Assembly (NCBI GenBank): GCA_049999725.1
Contig: JBNGIS010010523.1
Coordinates: 1-22,973, forward strand
Reading direction: 5' to 3'
Length of the DNA: 22,973 nucleotides
From: Haplomitrium mnioides
Lineage: Eukaryota; Marchantiophyta; Haplomitriopsida; Calobryales
Part shown: one piece after another, positions 1 through 10,309 of the stretch
How the letters are laid out: each line of letters begins with the position of its first letter
How positions within the stretch are numbered: position 1 is the first letter of the stretch
Program-made: the position numbers and the translations under genes
Notes under the pieces: generated by a model
The model's input: only the letters and a program-made list of their open reading frames with translations
The model's database searches: none
What the model was told of the DNA's origin: nothing

Positions 1-1515
1 ATATATATATATCTCTTAGGAAGTACTCTTATCACCACTAGATCTTAGCACAATTCTTCTTCACTCTATTACCAAATTATTTTGTATCAATCAATCGTTG
101 TTCCCAACCAACTTCTTTCCTTAAAGTGTCATCCATATTTACTATTTTTTTTTTGCATTATATATGGTCATCCTTTTTTTCTTCTCAATGTGATTTCCAT
201 GTTCATATCATGAGCTTACAACATCCTACCATAGTTGTTTTCTCAAGTTCGCTAAGATTCATTGCTATGACTCATAAAGCTTTTCTCAATGCTTCTAGAT
301 TTAAATCTGGGGACAAGAGTAGAAGGGAGCAAAGAAGGTTGTTTCTTTGCAAAGACTTTTAATAAGAGAGCTCATGAAAAAATTGATAAAATAAGAACCT
401 ACAAGAACTCTTCAACTCACTCACTAGACTAGAGATACAGTGCGGAAATCGAACTAGCTCTTGAAGACGATCATGTGAAAGACTTGGAGGTCCAACAACA
501 AGCATCTAAGAAGAAAGAGAAAAACTTGGTGCAATTTTATCGAAACCTCCATAGAGATAAAAAGGAGGAGGTAAGAAAAAGTAAATTGTTGCAAGCTAAA
601 CTTTTAAAATAGTAGAAAGAATGCTTGAGTCAGATCAAAGTGGAGTTCTTGGAGGACCTATGATGGTTGCATGTGAAGCTAATAGACTAAAAACAATATG
701 AGCAAAAGTTCAATAAGTATGGGTTGAGGCATTGGATCATATGGATGTCAGCATAAAGAGGCTAGTGTTTGACATTTCCAAAGTGAACTAAGAAATTGCT
801 CAAGTATGAGACGAGTTAGCAATGTTTGAGAAAGCGTGAGATAAAGAACTTATAATTAAGCTTTTCATATTAGATGTACGAGCAACTCCAATAGTAGAGA
901 TCACACCAAGAACTTTGAATTTAGAGGAATCAAATCTACAATAGATAGTATGACAACTTAGTATATAAAGCATTATGTCTTGTGAGTGATGGTGTTTTTG
1001 GCTAGAAAATTGTTGTATAAGTTTTTTTAGTACTTGGAATTGAGGGTTGCTACTATTAAGACAGATTCATCTTGAAGATATTTTATGAAATTGATTTTTC
1101 TATTGTCTTGATTATTTTGTAAGATAGTTGAAATAAGGAAGAGGTGCTCAATTGGTAATTCATCGTGTAAAACTCTCCTTCCACATCGTTCATTAAGCCA
1201 CACTCCAATTCAAATCTTGGTAGGCACTCAATCAGGCGCTAGAAGTAGAAGAGTGATCAAAGAACAATGTCGAGTGAAGTAAAGAAGAGCTCGAATCAAT
1301 CATAATGCCTACTTGATCGGATTAAGGACAAAGAACATTGACAAGTTCTTATTAAATACACGTAAGGGTTAGAATCATGTTTCAGATTTGTCTCTGTTGA
1401 TTGACAAATTAGCAAAGGCAAGACTCGTTCAACGGATTAGAGTCACGATTACTTTCAAGGCAATCACTCTAGGACTAGATTGCTAGTCTAGAATTTGCAA
1501 CTCATAATCTTGATG
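1..1515. other. AT-rich decayed DNA, no intact gene
   Basis: The stretch opens with an (AT)n run at the window edge and has stops in all frames at short intervals. The only coding-like trace is the coiled-coil-like relic listed separately. A weak tRNA-like stretch near 1140-1230 is discussed among the findings. No promoter, RNA gene or recognisable repeat boundary is visible. It most likely consists of old mobile-element debris (inference). Confidence 0.5.
433..760 (+). pseudogene. Decayed coiled-coil-like reading frame
   Basis: One plus-strand frame opens after a TAG at 430-432 and reads about 59 codons rich in Lys, Glu, Gln and Leu (for example LVQFYRNLHRDKKEEVRKSK) before two adjacent TAG codons near 610. 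The same frame then continues with similar composition, broken by a TGA and a TAA, to about 760. Such charged helical sequence resembles gag-like or structural regions of plant retroelements, but no diagnostic motif (zinc knuckle, protease, reverse transcriptase) is visible. Family unknown; it may simply be chance coding bias in A-rich DNA. Confidence 0.25.
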
Positions 1516-1615
1516 NNNNNNNNNNNNNNNNNNNNNNNNNNNNNNNNNNNNNNNNNNNNNNNNNNNNNNNNNNNNNNNNNNNNNNNNNNNNNNNNNNNNN
1601 NNNNNNNNNNNNNNN
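1516..1615. other. Assembly gap (100 N)
   Basis: Exactly 100 N residues, the conventional placeholder for a scaffold join of unknown size. A short (GA)n tract follows directly at 1616-1626, so a microsatellite may be what broke the assembly. Any reading frame crossing this point is meaningless. Confidence 0.98.
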
Positions 1616-2410
1616 GAGAGAGAGAGAAAAATGGAAGGAAAAGATTTCCAAGATCACAAAAACATATGTTTGAAACCTATTATTTATTAGGAGAGGAAAT
1701 TTTCTTGAGAGTTGTACGAGAATAAAGAATACATCTTTTTGTTAGAAGTAGGAAAGATTGAATCTAGTGCAAATTAAGCTATTTTAAGAGTTATGAAGTG
1801 TGGTGAAAGAGCTTCCAAAGCATCAGAACCAGATGCATGTTAAGAGAAAATTCATCACGAAAGTTTGAGTGAAGTTGAGATGAAAGTTTGTAAATCAAAA
1901 TCAAAATGACTATCAAAATCTGAAGGAATATTTGAAAGTTAGATTGGATTGTAGAGTAGTAGTTATGCTTCTCCGTGGAAAACAACATCGGACGGTATTG
2001 CTTCAGACTTGGATTTTTGTTGTTTAACGAAGAAAAGTTATTGGTGACAACAACCAAGTTGTGGCATAGCAGAAAAGCCAACGTTTCAAAAAGTACATTG
2101 TTCATTCTGACCATTCAACTTCTAGTTTGAAAATGATGTCAGAAGTGTCCAGATTAGAAATTTAGAGGTTATTTATGATCTATTGTATTGTTTTAGAGTA
2201 GTCATAATGTTTTGGATTTGATTCGTAGAAGTTTTGCCACACATTCAAGGTATCATTTGATATCAACATTTTTTAAGAGCATTGTGTTGTGAGTTGAAGT
2301 GAGAGGTTTTGATTGCAAAGAGTGCTTTCCTTGACATAAAACACTAACTCCACGAGTAAAAGAACCCATAAATAGAGATAAATTGTGTATTTTGAGATTG
2401 GCCTATTGGT
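1616..2410. other. AT-rich intergenic DNA, nothing recognised
   Basis: After the (GA)n tract the sequence holds only short open frames on both strands with no family resemblance I can name. The longest, on the minus strand at 1791-2114, has a composition typical of translated AT-rich non-coding DNA. No repeat of the neighbouring minisatellite or of the palindromic arrays further right is visible here. Confidence 0.4.
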
Positions 2411-3500
2411 GTAATTTTCAAAAGCTTCTCGAAAATGAAAGCATTAAAATCCTTAGCCATGAATCAAGAGTTGTACATTCAAAGGCTTCTTGAGAATCAA
2501 AGCATCAAAATCCTTGCCTTGAACCAAGAGTTGTACATTCAAAAACTTCTTGAGAAAGAAAACATCAAAATCCTTGCACTTGAACTAAGAGTTGTGCATT
2601 CAAAAGTTTCTTGAGAAAGATGAAAACACCAAAATCCTTGCATTTAGTAAGAGTTCTACATTCAATCCTTGTCTTGAACTAAGAGTTGTACATTCAAACA
2701 TCAAAATCCTTGTAGTTAACTAAGAGTTGTACATTCAAAAGCTTGTTGAGAATGAAAACATCAAAATCCTTGCCTTTCAATCAAGAGTTGTAAATTCAAA
2801 AGCTTCTTGAGAATCAAAGCATCATAACCCTTTCCTTGAAGAAAGAGTTGCACACTCAAAAGCTTCTCTAAAATCAAAGCATCAAAATCATTGCCATTGA
2901 ACCACGAGTTGTACATTCAAAAGCTTTTCAAGAAAGAAAACATCAAAATCCTTGCACTTGAACTAAGAGTTGTGCATTCAAAAGTTTGTCAAGAACGATA
3001 AAAGCACCAAAATCTTTGCCTTTAACTAAGAGTTCTACATTCAATCCTTGTTTTGAACTAAAAGTTGTGCATTCAAACATCAAAATCCTTGCACTTAGCT
3101 AAGGGTTGTACATTCAATCCTTGTGTTGAAATAAGAGTTGTATATTCAAAAGCTTGTTGAGAATGAAAGCATCAAAATCCTTGCCTGGGATTCAAGAGTT
3201 GTACATTCAAAAGCACATGGAGAATTGAAGCATCAAAACCCTCTTGCGTTGAACCCAAGAGTTGTACATTCAAAGGCTTGTTGAGAATGAAAGCATCAAA
3301 ATCCTTGCCCGGGATTCAAGAGTTGTCCGTTCAAAAGCATATGGAGAATCAAAGCATCAAAACCCTTTTGCGTTGAACCAACTCAAATTTCCTTGCTAGG
3401 CATTCAAAAGTTGTACATTCAAAAGCTTGTTGAGAATGAAAGCATCAAAATCCTTGCCCTGGAACCTAGAGTTGTACATTCAAAAGCATTTCATGGAATT
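2411..3500 (+). repeat. Minisatellite, about 60-bp unit, about 19 copies of core
   Basis: A block containing GAGTTGTACATTCAAAAGCT followed by CATCAAAATCCTTGCC recurs about every 60 bp, with some units cut to about 30-40 bp. I count about 19 copies of the ATTCAA core between 2471 and 3480. The period equals 20 codons, and the first three units are open (ATG 2435, stop TGA 2612-2614), giving repeats of the type LYIQKLLE..SIKILALNQE; later units shift frame. Larger blocks are also repeated: about 2530-2755 recurs at about 2930-3155, and a unit with CCTGGGATTCAAGAG recurs near 3182 and 3306. It ends close to where the peroxidase-bearing region begins. Confidence 0.85.
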
Positions 3501-4227
3501 CAGAATGCAATAAGGGGATTGGTTAGAGATAGCATCATCAAGTCGTAATCCTCAAATTCTACTGTTACTTTGTTAATGAGGATTGGGAGTCAGACGAAAC
3601 CACGTCGACACAGGTAAAAAGGTGACTTGGAAAGGGATGACGTGGAACGATGGGTGGGGATGACGTGGAACGGTAGGTGGTGGGGCCAGGGTGACGCGTT
3701 GCAACAAAGGAGGCAACATGATGAACCGTTATGCAATGTACCAAAGTTTGGGAGACAAGAGGAGCACAGTGTTCGCACAGCAGAGACGAGAAACGAAATC
3801 ATTGGGTGGGCGTCTGCACACGAACAGCGTTGCCAAGGACTGTACTGTGCTACATGTACCTCACTGCTTCCGTACACTGTGCTGCTTGGGACCAATATTC
3901 TCGGCCTTTCACCGAAGATTGTTGCGCACTGATGAGTCGGTGCTGAGGTAACAAGCAACCCAAAAGCAAAAAGCACAAAAACGCCAAGCAGATAAAACGC
4001 GGAACGAATGAGCAGCAGGAGGAGGAGATATGATAATGTACTGGCATTCTATTTCTGGACCTGAAAGATCCGAAGATTATGTCAACTGTTTTCATATGAA
4101 CAAATCATACAGTCGATTGCTGGGCCCATCTGGACCATTATTCTATACTAGTATTGGGACGCAAGCTGGCGCGATCGTATAGGTACATTCTGCTTGGATT
4201 GACATCCCATTGCTATAAACTGGAATG
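3501..4227. other. Downstream flank of the peroxidase gene
   Basis: Base composition changes here from AT-rich repeats to more GC-balanced DNA. Overlapping open frames occur on both strands at 3590-3976, but none resembles a known family and they mask one another. Two copies of GGGATGACGTGGAACG lie at 3634-3649 and 3657-3672. An AATAAT on the minus strand near 4136-4141, about 90 bp past the peroxidase stop, could serve as its poly(A) signal, though plant signals are loose. Confidence 0.35.
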
Positions 4228-5656
4228 CTAGGCGGCATTCACTCTGGAACACACCAATCTGATTTCTCCCTCGCTGCTTGTGAGAGGTGGGATTGATGTC
4301 AGCGTTTGCACAGCTTCACTGAATTTCTCAAAGAAGTACTCATTGTCAGCAGCATACTTCACGACGTAAGGTTTGGTCCTCTCATCGTACATCAGCTCCT
4401 GATCAACCCGCAGAAGTCCCGTATTGTGCAGAAGATTCACAAAATAGTGGTTGTCAAATTTCATGGGAGTCAGAGGGTCGTTTCGAGAGTATGCAACCTC
4501 ATTAACAGTATATTCTGAAGCCGTGGCTTTCGGACACCTCATCCTCAAGTACAGGCCATATGTGGCATCCAACGTTGGATCAATTGATGGGTACAATCGA
4601 TCAACCAAGTTCACGCAATGAATGCGACCGACACTGTGCCCACCTGCCACAAAATCATCCAGAATTCTTGCCTCGTCAAATGGCATACAGACCATTAGGG
4701 CTCTTTGTTCCAAAAGGATACTAAACGCGTAGAAGTTTAAAAAATCCACAATGTAATCTTGCCAAATGTGTGATTGCGTCTAGGTTTCAAAATGTGTACC
4801 GTAAAGTGAGACCGCGTGTTCTGTGTCAATGCCGAGTTCGCTAAAGCGTTTCAAAACGGTTGAGACGTTGTCATTTCTACTTGGGAGACTGCTTTCTGCC
4901 AAAGATTTTAGGCTTGTCTTCGAATCGAAACGTCCAAGCTTCATTGGAATGTATGGTCCTTTCAACTGCCAAATTGAATTGAAGTGGTTAGAGCACAGAC
5001 AACATGTGCGCCTGTTACAGTGAGACAGATTTATACACATTAAACATTAAAGTGTCTGAATTCACATTGAGCCTTGCTGAAGTGACCGGATGAATGTAGA
5101 ATGAAGAAAGCAGGAAAATCGTACATTGATAACACCCTCGCGTCCGGCAAGCATTAGCACGTCAGCACAAGAGACAACACCGGGGCAGGCTGCTTCCACT
5201 GCAGTCTTGACGACATCAAAGTACTTGAAGTTCCTTAAACCGAAATTCACCAAGTCAGAGTCCATTTCGGCAGGATTGCCTGTCGAGCCGTCCAGAAGAA
5301 CGGAAGCATCACAAGTCTGCACAGGCACAGAACGACCCAATAGTTGGTTAGGCTTCCTTCATAAGTCAACACTGACGAAATTTGATTCTGCTAGTGAGAA
5401 AAGTGCGACAGAGCCTGTCACAGAGATATCTTACCCCCACTGCGCAGTCGTGAAACAAGTTTCGGAGGCTGGAGGTCGCAAAGTTTCCATGGATTTGGTA
5501 TAATCGGTAAGCTTCTGCCTTGACAATACTCTCCAGCTGGGGACACGACGTTTCGTAGTAATCATAAGAAAGGCCATTCACCGAACGAACATCAATAAGT
5601 TGAAGAAGCACAAGAGTCGAGAACAGAATGCAAGGACGAAACTGGTTGCGGGCCAT
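4228..5656 (-). CDS. Class III (secretory) peroxidase, four exons, intact
   Basis: Haem peroxidase of the plant secretory family (H2O2-dependent oxidation of phenolics, apoplast or vacuole). Exons, minus strand: 5656-5435, 5316-5125, 4965-4800 and 4643-4228. All three introns (118, 159, 156 bp) are GT-AG, and exons 2 and 3 have the family's usual 192 and 166 bp. The spliced product is 331 aa. It shows a hydrophobic signal peptide (about 1-28), distal Arg65 and His69 in LRNLFHDC, proximal His196 in GGHSVGRIHC, and exactly eight Cys (38, 71, 76, 118, 124, 203, 230, 325) matching the four family disulfides. The C-terminal FDNHYF...GLL..DQ and GEIRLVC motifs are present. Oddities: HDCAVGTC replaces the common HDCFVxGC, and AGRE replaces A.RD. 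No frame damage, so probably functional. Paralogue and substrate cannot be assigned. Confidence 0.95.
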
Positions 5657-5706
5657 CCTGAGAAGGTGATTTCTGATTGCAGTACCACATGAATTGAAAG
5701 TTATCG

Positions 5707-5714
5707 TTTATATA
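5707..5714 (-). promoter_or_regulatory. TATA box of the peroxidase gene
   Basis: TATATAAA on the minus strand, 51-58 nt upstream of the peroxidase ATG at 5656. This position predicts a start site near 5680 and a leader of only about 25 nt. It is the only strong TATA match in the immediate upstream region. Confidence 0.65.
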
Positions 5715-6241
5715 AAAGTTCCGCGAGGATTCATTCTATTACACGACAAAAGGATGACAAGCTGTATGAGTCCTATACTTGGAAGCTCTAGGAACCGGCT
5801 GGCATTCATATTGCACGGAAGCATCGTGGAGTGATGCTTATCTGTACTTCGTACGTTGTACCCAGAAAGCATTAAGGTGGGGCCGCGGATCTCGCAAGAC
5901 CACCAACAGCAACTTTACAGTGTATGCCTGGTCAACAAGTACACTGTTGAGTGTTTTAGAGGTCCCAGCAGCTCTTCAGGTGATGGTGTTGCCAAGAACG
6001 ACAAGCCTCCCGAGATATTTGGTTGCGATAGTTTCAGCGATGCTTCTGGTGTTAGGGGCACACCATACCCAAATTTGAATCCTCGTGGCTTGCAGTGTAG
6101 CAGCAAGCAACTCATCGTCAGCTATAAGTCAGGTGAGATATGCCTGGAATCTCTGCCATGACTCGACCCATTTCTTGGATCATATCTCTCACTGAATCGA
6201 ATGGGCTAGGATAAACAACCTTTCGGCTTCCCTACGGCCAT

Positions 6242-6340
6242 GATTGAGAAAAGGTGAGCAGAAGTAACTCTTCATCCAAACTTTTTCATATCTTGTGAGA
6301 TGACGATTGAGAAAGGTGAAGCTGAAGCAACTCTTCATCC
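6242..6340 (+). repeat. Two direct copies of a 36-bp segment
   Basis: Segments 6242-6277 and 6305-6340 both begin GATTGAGAAA and end ACTCTTCATCC, with a few differences between them and a 63-bp offset. This looks like a local duplication upstream of the peroxidase; no function is evident. Confidence 0.75.
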
Positions 6341-6397
6341 ATCTGCACAATTGGACACAACAAAAATCTTACAACAGAATTCTTTCACTAGAAAGCA

Positions 6398-6421
6398 GGG
6401 GAGGGGAGGGGAGGGGACGGG
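6398..6421 (+). other. G-quadruplex-forming motif
   Basis: Four runs of four G and one of three G, separated by single A or AC (GGGGAGGGGAGGGGAGGGG then ACGGG). This satisfies the G3+N1-7 quadruplex pattern with minimal loops. It lies about 740 bp upstream of the peroxidase start codon, with the G-rich strand opposite to that gene's sense strand. It could also be read as a short GGGGA pentamer microsatellite. Confidence 0.8.
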
Positions 6422-7330
6422 AGTAAAGTGGTTGTCAAACAGTCTCCAATCAACAATTGGTGGGCCAAAATTGAATAATGGTTCATTGTTCATTCACATG
6501 GGGTGCTCGAAACCCAAAACTTGTACTTAAGACAGTGCTTTTCCTGGTGAACTCTTTGAGGTTCATTTTTCTCACTCGTGGGCACGAAGGACAAAAGAGA
6601 TGACGGAGAGCACATTTTTCGTAATGTAAAGGAAGGGAAAAGCGTCTTTTTAGTGATCTAGCCCTCGAATAGACGCTGTTGTGCACATGATGCACACGCT
6701 TGCTGCACATGCTTGCCGACACTTTTCGACAACCGTCTACCACGTGGCGGCGCAGCCGCTTGCGCTGCATGCTTCAGCACTTTGCGTCTAAGAAATGCTG
6801 AATACTCCCAGGATTTCGACTGTGCGGAGGAACTAACATCTGGAAAATCTTGTCAACGCAGATGACTGCATTGGAAGCTCAGATTTCAAGTACCTACAAA
6901 ACTTCGGGAACTCTTGAATCGATACTTCTGCCGTAGTTCTAAGCGATCAAAATATACACGAGCTTTCAACAATGTGATTAGGAAACCTTCAAATTGCAGC
7001 ATTTGCTGGAGACTTATCGGAGACTGCGCGATGCGCTAGTTTTGGAATTCTATAGTGCTCATACGAATTTCCTCATGTTTTGAGGGGAATTTCTGTATAA
7101 GGTAAACCGCTCTTGAGAACCATCGCGGGCACATGTGAGCAATCGATAAAATTTGTAGAGAAGCACTTTGACGAGAACAAGAAAAGTAGCCTCTGAGTTA
7201 TGTGGAGTACTACACTCTGTTCCAAGGCCAGGTACATTACAACTTTGTGATAACCACAAGCGTTGCATGCTTGTCTTGTTAGAAAAGTTGGTATTTGCCC
7301 TAACATCTCTAATTAACATCTCTAATTATA

Positions 7331-8045
7331 GATTAGGCTAAATGTTGCTAATGCTAATCATGCTTATACTAATCATAACTTTAACACTATGCTTGGTTAT
7401 AACATGGGGAATGTTACAAACACAAGAAGAAATAAACCCTCTAGTGTACCCTGGTTACAACCACCAATATCTCTAGACTAAAAAAAAAATACTTATGAGG
7501 AGCATCTACTAGAATAAAAATTAAAAAATATATCTATAATAGCATCCACCATAATAACAATAAAACTATTATAAAATAGTGAAGTGATGGAATGATAAAA
7601 GATAATACGATATAAAATAAAGCATTTAACAAACCACTACTTTGAACCATAAACCGCTATTGGGTTTATGTTTCAATTGGCGTTTGCAAAAACCAATTTC
7701 AAAATTTTTAACATACAAAATCATAAACTTGACGTTAGTAATATTCATTTGCAAAACAAATATAAATTTATATATCAAAATGGCTTACTTTACGTAGACA
7801 ATGCATTAAAAACAAATCTTCTTACAAGTATTTTACCAAAATTGCTTTCATAATTTCATCTTTCAAAAGTATGAGCATCGCCAAACAAAATATATATAAA
7901 CAAAACACGACATTTGTTGCTAAACATTTTAAAAACTAACAATGATTGCAAAAATTTGTAAAATTAAAAAAAACATTCAAATTTTATCAACAATTTTTTG
8001 ATGTAGAACACTTAAGTATTGACACATACTGATTGTTAAAACAAA
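7331..8045. other. Very AT-rich spacer, nothing recognised
   Basis: Long A and T runs dominate and frames are closed by frequent stops. The longest plus-strand frame (7668-7853) has a composition expected of AT-rich non-coding DNA. It separates the peroxidase region from the mobile-element block. No terminal repeat marking the left end of the element is visible here. Confidence 0.45.
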
Positions 8046-8310
8046 ATTATGAAAAGACTATTGAAGCCTATGCGTGCATGGACAACTGAGGCCCAAGTAT
8101 AGGCACGCATTGTATGAAAGATCGAAGCGCTCATGAAGAACTACATCTAACTCGAGCTTGAAAAAATGAAGCCCATGTGCGTATGGACAACTGAAGCGAG
8201 CATAAACTGCTGAGTAATTGGAAGTAGAGAATGCAGAAGGCCGTCTAAAAAGGAACAAAAAATGAAAAAAGAAAGTGAACTTCCATGCGAGCATAGACTT
8301 CATTGTTAAT
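8046..8310. repeat. Palindromic repeats in the 3' flank of left gene 2
   Basis: Two related units, GCCTATGCGTGCATGGACAA near 8067 and GCCCATGTGCGTATGGACAA near 8171, plus CCATGCGAGCATAGAC near 8283, are variants of the palindromic core found in the introns of the element genes. They lie just beyond the stop of the left methyltransferase gene. About 8270-8340 is also alignable with 22595-22660 of the right copy, so the element extends at least this far. Confidence 0.65.
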
Positions 8311-9603
8311 TTTAATAAAAACCAATACGTTTTGTTCAAAAACCACTTTGCGCATCAAATTGAACCGTGATGAACAAACTTAAATTGGATTGGAAGTGCA
8401 ACAAGATTGAAACTTCAGCAAATAAAATTTTGTAAAGAAAATACTTTATTATGTAGATAAACTACATCACTCTGATGCTACAACTCTATTCTCTTTAGAA
8501 GGAATTGTCTCATTTAAATCAACTGACTGAGAAACTTCAGAATCTTGAGCTGCAAGAGAGTTCTTTTGAGACTTTCCAATCCCAGAGATGGCAATAGAAT
8601 CACCAATATCACTTGCAGTGCCAAGAAGAACAGGTTTCTTGTGGCAGACATACACTATCTGCGATTCCGTTACGTCGGATGGCAAAGAAGCCATCGTCAA
8701 AACTCTTTGAGGAATGTAGATAGATTGACGTCTATCATATTCCACAACGGTGCAATTTTGCATCAACTTCAAAGCACAGACAATGCCTGTGCCGAAACCA
8801 GAGCAAAGATCTAAGATCCAATCTTGCTCTGTTGATAAATGGTCAATAAAAATATTATAAAGAGCGTGGGGCTTTTGATAAACATTCACAAGAGCATCAT
8901 CTCCTAGATGTTTAAGTTTAGCCAATACCGCATGACATCTAAAAACACTCTGCATAATTTGTCGAGGACGACCACTCGCATTAGCAGGCTGCAAATTGAA
9001 AAGCCTCAGGCTCCTCTTTCCCTCCTTTTTCCAGTAGCCTACAGTCCAAAACTCGTAGGCGCCAGCAATTCTATGACCATCGGAATGATGAATATTGTTT
9101 TTGTCCTTGTAGTAAGAAAAACAAACAGGATACTTGAAACAAAATGTAGGAAAACAAAACAAGTTAAACTAGAAAACAAAACAATAAAAAAAGAACTCAC
9201 CATATGTTGTGGTCGATGGCATAACAAATCTCCAAAAAGAGCATCTTTGACGATACCAAATTGTTGTGAAGAATGTATTATCACAAAAGACCAAAAATCC
9301 AAAGTCGTGATTGTCGCAAAATAGGAAACCATATCAAAAATGTCATCTCTAGAAAAAGGTTCAAAATCGTCGTGCTTGCATTCCTTAAGGTTGTAACCGT
9401 AAGGAATATCTGCAATGGCCAAAGTGAAACATCTAGGTTTCACAAATCCTTTAAACTAATGAGCATTGGCCTTTTCGTAGACTTAGTAATATGCCACATT
9501 GAGTCTATCAACGAAGGACAGTAAGTCATCGTCTTCATCTCTCACAACTCCATCAATTGGAAGGGCAGCAACATCATTTTGCTAGCTTGATTTCCACTCT
9601 CTA

Positions 9604-10037
9604 TGTAATAGTACAACTATAAGATTGTGATATTTATAAGAAAATAGAGATGAGTGAAGGAAGTGGTAGTGAGTCACTTTTAGAGTTAAGATTGGATTAC
9701 TTGTCTTTGAAGTCACTTTTGGTAGAGAGTCACTTTTAGGTTGCTTGATTTAGAAGTCATTTTTGGTAGAGAGTCACCTTTAAGGCTGAAATTAGAAGTG
9801 ACTTGTAAGTGAAGAAAGAGGGAAGACACCCTCTTCTCTTGTATAAATAGAAGGGCTTCTTAGCCCCACTCCTCATTCTGGAGTTCCTCTCGAATCACTT
9901 GGGTTATTTGGTTGCTTGGCTTTTGCTTGCACTCTTGGTTTTAGCTTGGACCTTGAGTTGCTTTTGGTTGAAGAACTCTATTAGAGTTCACCATGAGTTC
10001 TTACTCATTTGGATTTGGTCTTTGAGATTCTTTTATA
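9604..10037 (+). mobile_element. Solo LTR in exon 3 of left gene 2
   Basis: A 434-bp segment beginning TGTAATAG and ending CTTTTATA, flanked by perfect 5-bp target duplications CTCTA (9599-9603 and 10038-10042). The right copy has the uninterrupted site AAGCTAGAGAGTGG near 20930, exactly what remains after removing the segment and one duplication. A TATAAATA at 9842-9849 gives a plus-strand promoter, as expected inside an LTR. The terminal CA has mutated to TA. Compared with its relative at 21871-22260 it carries an extra stretch of about 44 bp containing GTAGAGAGTCAC, a tandem duplication. No internal retroelement sequence is attached. Confidence 0.85.
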
Positions 10038-10309
10038 CTCTAGCTTTCTAGCAATGAAGCAGAAAAGCAAAAGGGTAGGAAACAAATGTTGGTGCTTGGT
10101 CTTGATTATATGGGGCTTCTTCGACCCCCGATCTTTTTGTCCTTTTTGCAGTTGCCGTCAATTTTTTGACAAGCTGTTGTTTAAACGTTTTGTCCCCCTG
10201 CACACAACAAAAACATAAAAAATTTAGAGGAGACAACAAAAAATGCTTAAATTTTAGAGAGGAAGACAATTTGAGGAAAGACCCTTGAGGTTAAACTAAG
10301 ATTAAAATT

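Larger units (their letters stand above)
5720..7330. other. Upstream region of the peroxidase, no recognised gene
   Basis: GC-balanced DNA with several open frames. The plus-strand frame 5856-6161 looks the most protein-like (it includes GPSSSSGDGVAKNDKPPEIF), but I recognise no family, it has no clear promoter, and overlapping frames are open on both strands. The minus-strand frames 6483-6770 and 7059-7319 are equally anonymous. A 36-bp direct repeat and a G-quadruplex motif are listed separately. The region may hold the peroxidase's distal promoter or decayed exons of a neighbouring gene. Confidence 0.35.

Noticed and set aside
126-362. 78-residue plus-strand frame at the window start
   Set aside because: Rich in Phe, Ser and Ile from T-rich DNA; no motif and no support.
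3590-3976. Overlapping open frames on both strands downstream of the peroxidase
   Set aside because: Four frames are open at once, which reflects base composition. None matches a family I know and there is no splice or promoter evidence.
4644-4799. Peroxidase as a frame-broken pseudogene, because separate frames end in stops at 4780 and elsewhere
   Set aside because: Splicing at GT-AG sites gives exon lengths of 192 and 166 bp and an unbroken 331-residue protein with all key residues.
5779-6161. Plus-strand open frames upstream of the peroxidase
   Set aside because: The frame 5856-6161 reads plausibly but has no recognisable domain, overlaps another open frame and an antisense one, and lacks a clear promoter. 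Kept only as a remark in the region entry.
7059-7319. Two minus-strand open frames near the edge of the GC-balanced region
   Set aside because: They overlap in different phases, have no family resemblance, and sit directly beside AT-rich DNA.
9039-9443. Single continuous frame through the left methyltransferase exon 3 and intron 3
   Set aside because: The Phe/Val-rich tail of this frame is intron. The right copy shows matching GT donor and AG acceptor positions and the coding similarity resumes only at 9105.
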